From contig NZ_CALHIF010000012.1 of the NCBI RefSeq assembly GCF_938030755.1, positions 1 through 17,745 on the forward strand: 17,745 bases of DNA. Reading direction: 5' to 3'. How positions within the stretch are numbered: the stretch's first letter is position 1; the number at the start of each line of letters is the position of its first letter. The DNA comes from an uncultured Granulicatella sp. (GTDB lineage: Bacteria; Bacillota; Bacilli; Lactobacillales; Aerococcaceae). This document shows positions 14,555 to 17,745 of the stretch, in pieces. Position numbers and translations under genes: made by a program. The notes beneath the pieces were generated by a model. That model was not told the origin of the DNA and did no database searches. It saw only the letters and a program-made list of their open reading frames with translations.

Positions 14555-14584
14555 ATAATAACACATTCTTTAAGAAATGTTTAA
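14555..14584 (-). promoter_or_regulatory. Candidate promoter of the AEC carrier gene with operator-like repeats
   Basis: TGTTATTAT gives TATTAT at 14555-14560 with an extended -10 TG; a weak TTAAAC -35 is at 14579-14584. An imperfect dyad (14563-14580, arms matching 7 of 9) occupies the spacer. A second, perfect inverted repeat GCATTT-G-AAATGC at 14534-14546 falls in the leader. The promoter starts within 20 bp of the hemW stop, with no terminator between. Confidence 0.45.
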
Positions 14585-14602
14585 CAAAACCACTCGTTTT
14601 CA

Positions 14603-15760
14603 TCAAATTTCATTCTGATTTTCATCAATCAAAAATGATTGGAAAACGTTATTTCCAAAAAATTTTCCTTGATGCGTCAAAACATAACCTTCAGGAGTTG
14701 TTGTAATGAGCTTTTCTTCCAACAATTCGTTTATTATTTCTCCATAAATTTTTCCCATTGAAATTCCAAATCTTTCCAAAAATTCTTTCTTTGACACACC
14801 AGAAAACTTTCTTAAACCTAAAAACATATATTCTTCAATCAGCTGCTTATTAGACAGTCTCGTTTCTGAGAAGATGGGAGGTTTCTTCTCTCTCAAAGGA
14901 GCAAGATAATGTTGAATGGGACCATTATTCTGGTATCGGACACCGTTCACATACCCATGCGCTCCAGCACCAAACGCAAAGTACTCATCTGCATTCCAAT
15001 AATGGAGATTATGTCTCGATTCATATCCAGGAAGTGCATAATTACTAATCTCGTAATGATGTCTGCCAAATTCTTCCATCGTTTTCATTGCAAGTTCAAA
15101 CATATCTGCTTCTTCATCCTGCGTCGGTAACGGAAGTTTTCCTTGTCTCATCAAATTATAGAAGACCGTCTTCTGCTCTAGAATGAGAGAATAGATTGAA
15201 TAATGAGGTAAATTCAATGACATCGCTAATTCTAAACTATGTTGAAAATCTTCTATGGTTTGTTTTGGAAGTCTAAAAATTAAATCAATACTCATATTTT
15301 TAAAACCGACATTTCTGGCATTTTCAATCGTTCGGATAGCTGTTTCTTTTGTATGTTTACGACCAATGGCTTTCAGTAAATTATTATTAAAGGTTTGAAC
15401 ACCCATACTGAGACGATTCACACCTCCCTGTTTCATCACTGAAAGCAGTTCAGGACTACCATCGTCAGGATTCAATTCCATCGAAAATTCTGCATCTTTT
15501 TGAAGTGGTAAATTTTGATGGATTCCATCCAATAATCTCTCCATTTGTTGTGGATTTAAAGAAGAGGGTGTCCCCCCTCCCACATATAACGTTTCAAGCG
15601 GTTCGATTTTATATTTTTCCCCAGTTAGTTCCATTTCACGAATCAACAACTCAATATACTCATCGACTGGTTGCCCTTCGATAAATACTTTGTTGAAGTC
15701 GCAGTAGTAACAAATATGCGAACAAAAAGGGATATGAATATATGCAGCTTTTGGTGACAT
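14603..15760 (-). CDS. hemW: HemW, radical SAM heme chaperone
   Basis: A 385-residue radical SAM protein of the HemN/HemW family. The iron-sulfur cysteines are C13, C17 and C20 in FCSHICYYCDF. Coproporphyrinogen dehydrogenase HemN has a further cysteine directly after this motif (CxxxCxxCxC), while this sequence has phenylalanine, the HemW pattern. YVGGGTPSSL at 59-68 is the SAM-binding glycine motif, and the C-terminal HemN_C region is present to the end. HemW in Lactococcus binds heme and passes it to membrane proteins and does not make porphyrin, so older database names (oxygen-independent CPO) are misleading. AAGGAGGG precedes the ATG. It starts 18 bp after pcp. Confidence 0.94.
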   Translation of the reverse strand: MSPKAAYIHIPFCSHICYYCDFNKVFIEGQPVDEYIELLIREMELTGEKYKIEPLETLYVGGGTPSSLNPQQMERLLDGIHQNLPLQKDAEFSMELNPDDGSPELLSVMKQGGVNRLSMGVQTFNNNLLKAIGRKHTKETAIRTIENARNVGFKNMSIDLIFRLPKQTIEDFQHSLELAMSLNLPHYSIYSLILEQKTVFYNLMRQGKLPLPTQDEEADMFELAMKTMEEFGRHHYEISNYALPGYESRHNLHYWNADEYFAFGAGAHGYVNGVRYQNNGPIQHYLAPLREKKPPIFSETRLSNKQLIEEYMFLGLRKFSGVSKKEFLERFGISMGKIYGEIINELLEEKLITTTPEGYVLTHQGKFFGNNVFQSFLIDENQNEI

Positions 15761-15778
15761 TATTCATCTCCCTCCTTT

Positions 15779-16414
15779 CTAAAAAATAGCTCCCTCTTGA
15801 ACCTTAATATCTTCATCATATAAATAATCACGGATTATCTCAATCGCAATTTGTAAAGCTTTCGTGCTCTTCTCAAGAGGTAGAGACGGTTTATCCGTCG
15901 TTTGCTCTGGAATAAACGGAATATGCATAAATCCTGCTTTAAATGGCTTATCAGCCTTTGTCGCAGCAAATAACGCTTGGTACATAATGTGGTTACATAC
16001 GAATGTTCCAGCAGTATTTGAAACTTCCGCTAGAATTCCCCCTTCACGAATCGCTTGTACGATTCGTTTAATAGGTAAAGTTGTAAAGTACGCTGCTTCT
16101 CCATCACGTTGAATCACTTCATCGATTGGTTGTTGCGAGCTATTATCTGGAATTCTCGCATCATCTACGTTAATCGCAATACGCTCCATTGTAATCCCAG
16201 ACCTTCCGCCTGCTTGACCAACGCTTAATACTGCATCTGGTTTCACTTCATTAATAGCTTCATTCAAACGCTTTGCTGATTCCTTAAACACAGTCGGTAA
16301 TTCTAAACGAATCAGTTCTACGCCTTCAACTTCGGGAAGAGCCTTCACGCATTCAATCGATGGATTAATCTTTTCCCCTCCAAAAGGGTCAAATCCTGTC
16401 ACAATAATTTTCAT
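15779..16414 (-). CDS. pcp: Pyroglutamyl-peptidase I (pyrrolidone-carboxylate peptidase)
   Basis: A cysteine peptidase (family C15) that removes N-terminal pyroglutamate from peptides in the cytoplasm. The 211-residue length is standard. The start MKIIVTGFDPFGG is the family's hallmark. The catalytic triad is E77 in ITMERIAINVDDARIPDN, C140 in SNTAGTFVCNHIMY, and H164 in AGFMHIPFIPEQ. AGAGGG precedes the ATG. Gaps to rqcH and hemW are 9 and 18 bp, so the three genes are probably one transcript whose promoter is outside the window. The neighbours do not indicate a special role beyond peptide use. Pyrrolidonyl arylamidase activity is a common phenotypic trait in several lactic acid cocci. Confidence 0.97.
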   Translation of the reverse strand: MKIIVTGFDPFGGEKINPSIECVKALPEVEGVELIRLELPTVFKESAKRLNEAINEVKPDAVLSVGQAGGRSGITMERIAINVDDARIPDNSSQQPIDEVIQRDGEAAYFTTLPIKRIVQAIREGGILAEVSNTAGTFVCNHIMYQALFAATKADKPFKAGFMHIPFIPEQTTDKPSLPLEKSTKALQIAIEIIRDYLYDEDIKVQEGAIF

Positions 16415-16423
16415 AACATCCCT

Positions 16424-17745
16424 CTATTTCGGTTTATTATTTCTTAACGCTTTAACCTTTAATGGGTCAGGCGTAATATACGTGTTTTGCTGGCCTTCAT
16501 ATACTACAAATCCCGGTTTAGCGCCATTTGGTTTGCGAATTTTCGATACTTGAACATAATCCACAGGTACCGTTCCAGAAAGACGATATTTTGAGTAATA
16601 TGCCGCGAGCATCGCTCCTTCACCAATCGTTTCTTCGGGTGGGTTGCTGGATTCGATTATGACGTGCGAACCAGGAATATTTTGCGCATGGAGCCATAAG
16701 TATTCTTTCTTCGCTTTTCTCAGTGTCAATTGGTCATTTTGTAAATTGTTACGTCCAACTAAGATTCGTGTGCCATCTGTTGCGTAAAACACATGAGGTT
16801 TTGCACTTTCTTGTTTCTTAATCCCTTTTCTCAAAGCAGAACGTTTTAAGTAGCCACTTTCAACAAGTTCTTCTCGAATCGCTTCTAAGTTGAATACATC
16901 CGCTTCTTCAATTTGGTAAATAACACTCTCTAAGTAATCCATCTCATTTTTTGTTGCTTCTTGTTGCTCATGAATATGCGTTACTGCATTTCTAAGTTTT
17001 TGGTATTTTTTAAAATACGCTTGTGCATTTTGAGAAGCGGTTAGTAATGGATTTAATGGAATGGTTACTTCTTCGTAGTCTTGATAGAAGTTTTGAACGG
17101 TAACACTACTTGCACCTTTTTCAATTTGGTGTTGATACGTATTAATCAAGTCTCCATAAACACGATAATGATCCGCATCTTCTGTTCGTGCTAAATCTTC
17201 ATCGAGTTTTACCATCTTCTCACGGTTCTTTCGAAGTTCAGATTTCAACATTTGCAATAGATGTCCTGCTAATTGCTGAATCTTCTCTTCTTGAATCTTC
17301 TGTACATAGTAAGCACTTAATAATTCAGAGAGGCTGTCGAAGCTTTGAGACTCACCAACCTTACTCATATAAGGAAATGGTAAGAAGTACGTCTTTCCAT
17401 CCTCTGCCTTTGTAAGTGTAGGCTGAATCGCTGTATTTCCTTCTTCAAGATAGTGATGTAATGCTTCCGCTAAACTTTGGCCTCCTCTTTCACTACGTTC
17501 CACAATTTCATGAGCAGATTGCTTACTAATCCCTTGAAAGACATTCATTAATGTTCTTTCACCTGGTTCACCACTATAAGGATGGAGTAAACTATCTAAT
17601 TCAAAGAGCGAGTATTCAAAAGGATTCTTCTTCTGCGTTTGAGGGGGCATTACATAGCTTGCACCTGGTTGTAAGGTACGATAACTGTTTTGACCAAGAG
17701 AGAGACGTTTCACACAATCGATAATCGTGTTATCTTCTTGATTCA
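16424..17745 (-). CDS. rqcH: Rqc2 homologue RqcH (NFACT/FbpA family), 5' end missing
   Basis: RqcH binds 50S subunits carrying stalled nascent chains and recruits tRNA-Ala to add C-terminal alanine tails that mark them for degradation. About 439 C-terminal residues of a protein normally about 550-570 long are visible. The frame stays open to the window edge with residues matching the family (TIIDC, then NSYRTLQPGASYVMPPQ), so the GTG at 17711-17713 is not the true start. Seen: the end of the NFACT-N domain and helix-hairpin-helix region, two long coiled-coil helices, and the C-terminal NFACT-R domain (GRNNLQNDQLTLR, WLHAQNIPGSHVII, AAYYSKYRLSGTVPVDYVQV, GAKPGFVVYEGQ). The tRNA-selective residues of NFACT-N lie outside. 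Older names call it fibronectin-binding protein. Confidence 0.95.
   Translation of the reverse strand, partial: NQEDNTIIDCVKRLSLGQNSYRTLQPGASYVMPPQTQKKNPFEYSLFELDSLLHPYSGEPGERTLMNVFQGISKQSAHEIVERSERGGQSLAEALHHYLEEGNTAIQPTLTKAEDGKTYFLPFPYMSKVGESQSFDSLSELLSAYYVQKIQEEKIQQLAGHLLQMLKSELRKNREKMVKLDEDLARTEDADHYRVYGDLINTYQHQIEKGASSVTVQNFYQDYEEVTIPLNPLLTASQNAQAYFKKYQKLRNAVTHIHEQQEATKNEMDYLESVIYQIEEADVFNLEAIREELVESGYLKRSALRKGIKKQESAKPHVFYATDGTRILVGRNNLQNDQLTLRKAKKEYLWLHAQNIPGSHVIIESSNPPEETIGEGAMLAAYYSKYRLSGTVPVDYVQVSKIRKPNGAKPGFVVYEGQQNTYITPDPLKVKALRNNKPK

Noticed and set aside
14501..14566. N-terminal extension of 22 residues on the AEC carrier
   Set aside because: It would begin next to the predicted -10 element, has no ribosome binding site, and is polar and cysteine-rich before the first helix; the internal ATG at 14500 has GGGGAT before it.
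1..17745. CRISPR arrays, tRNA, rRNA or prophage genes
   Set aside because: No regularly spaced repeats, no tRNA-like cloverleaf or rRNA sequence, and no phage structural or integrase genes were seen on either strand.

Overview
The window is low-GC chromosomal DNA (roughly 35-38% GC by eye) with strong AGGAGG-type ribosome binding sites and sigma-A-like promoters. The gene set (topA, dprA, rnhB, rbgA/ylqF, lepB, S41 peptidase, rqcH) points to a Firmicute of the order Lactobacillales. Carnobacteriaceae-like bacteria such as Granulicatella are my best guess, but the sequence alone does not prove the family. Every complete gene is on the minus strand except a hemolysin III-family gene.

Layout from left to right. 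Positions 1-55 are the right end of an IS3-family insertion sequence. It is followed by the block topA, dprA, rnhB, rbgA (123-4905), transcribed right to left from an extended -10 promoter at about 4964; topA also has its own near-consensus promoter. A nitroreductase (5091-5744) and an MgtC-like membrane protein (5930-6631) each have their own promoter and terminator. A 390-bp AT-rich gap then precedes an Lsa-type ABC-F ATPase gene (7022-8500), which looks like accessory DNA. Next come the deoD - S41 peptidase - lepB operon (8584-11470), a divergently transcribed hemolysin III-family gene (11677-12342), a D-2-hydroxyacid dehydrogenase with an AEC-family carrier (12395-14500), and the tightly packed run rqcH - pcp - hemW (14603 to the window edge; rqcH lacks its 5' end).

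Most of this is housekeeping: DNA topology and transformation (TopA, DprA), RNA-DNA hybrid removal (RnhB), 50S assembly (RbgA), secretion and envelope proteolysis (LepB, CtpA-like), nucleoside salvage (DeoD), stalled-ribosome rescue (RqcH), peptide trimming (Pcp) and heme trafficking (HemW).

The most unusual element is an RNA-scale one. The 65-bp gap between rnhB and dprA is almost entirely a 57-nt inverted repeat. In the dprA mRNA it folds into a stem of 27 pairs (25 Watson-Crick, 2 G-U) with a single C-C mismatch. It buries the whole dprA Shine-Dalgarno sequence and ends at the base just before the start codon. Second to it is the Lsa-like ABC-F gene, whose promoter sits so close to the start codon that there is no room for the attenuator leader common for this class.
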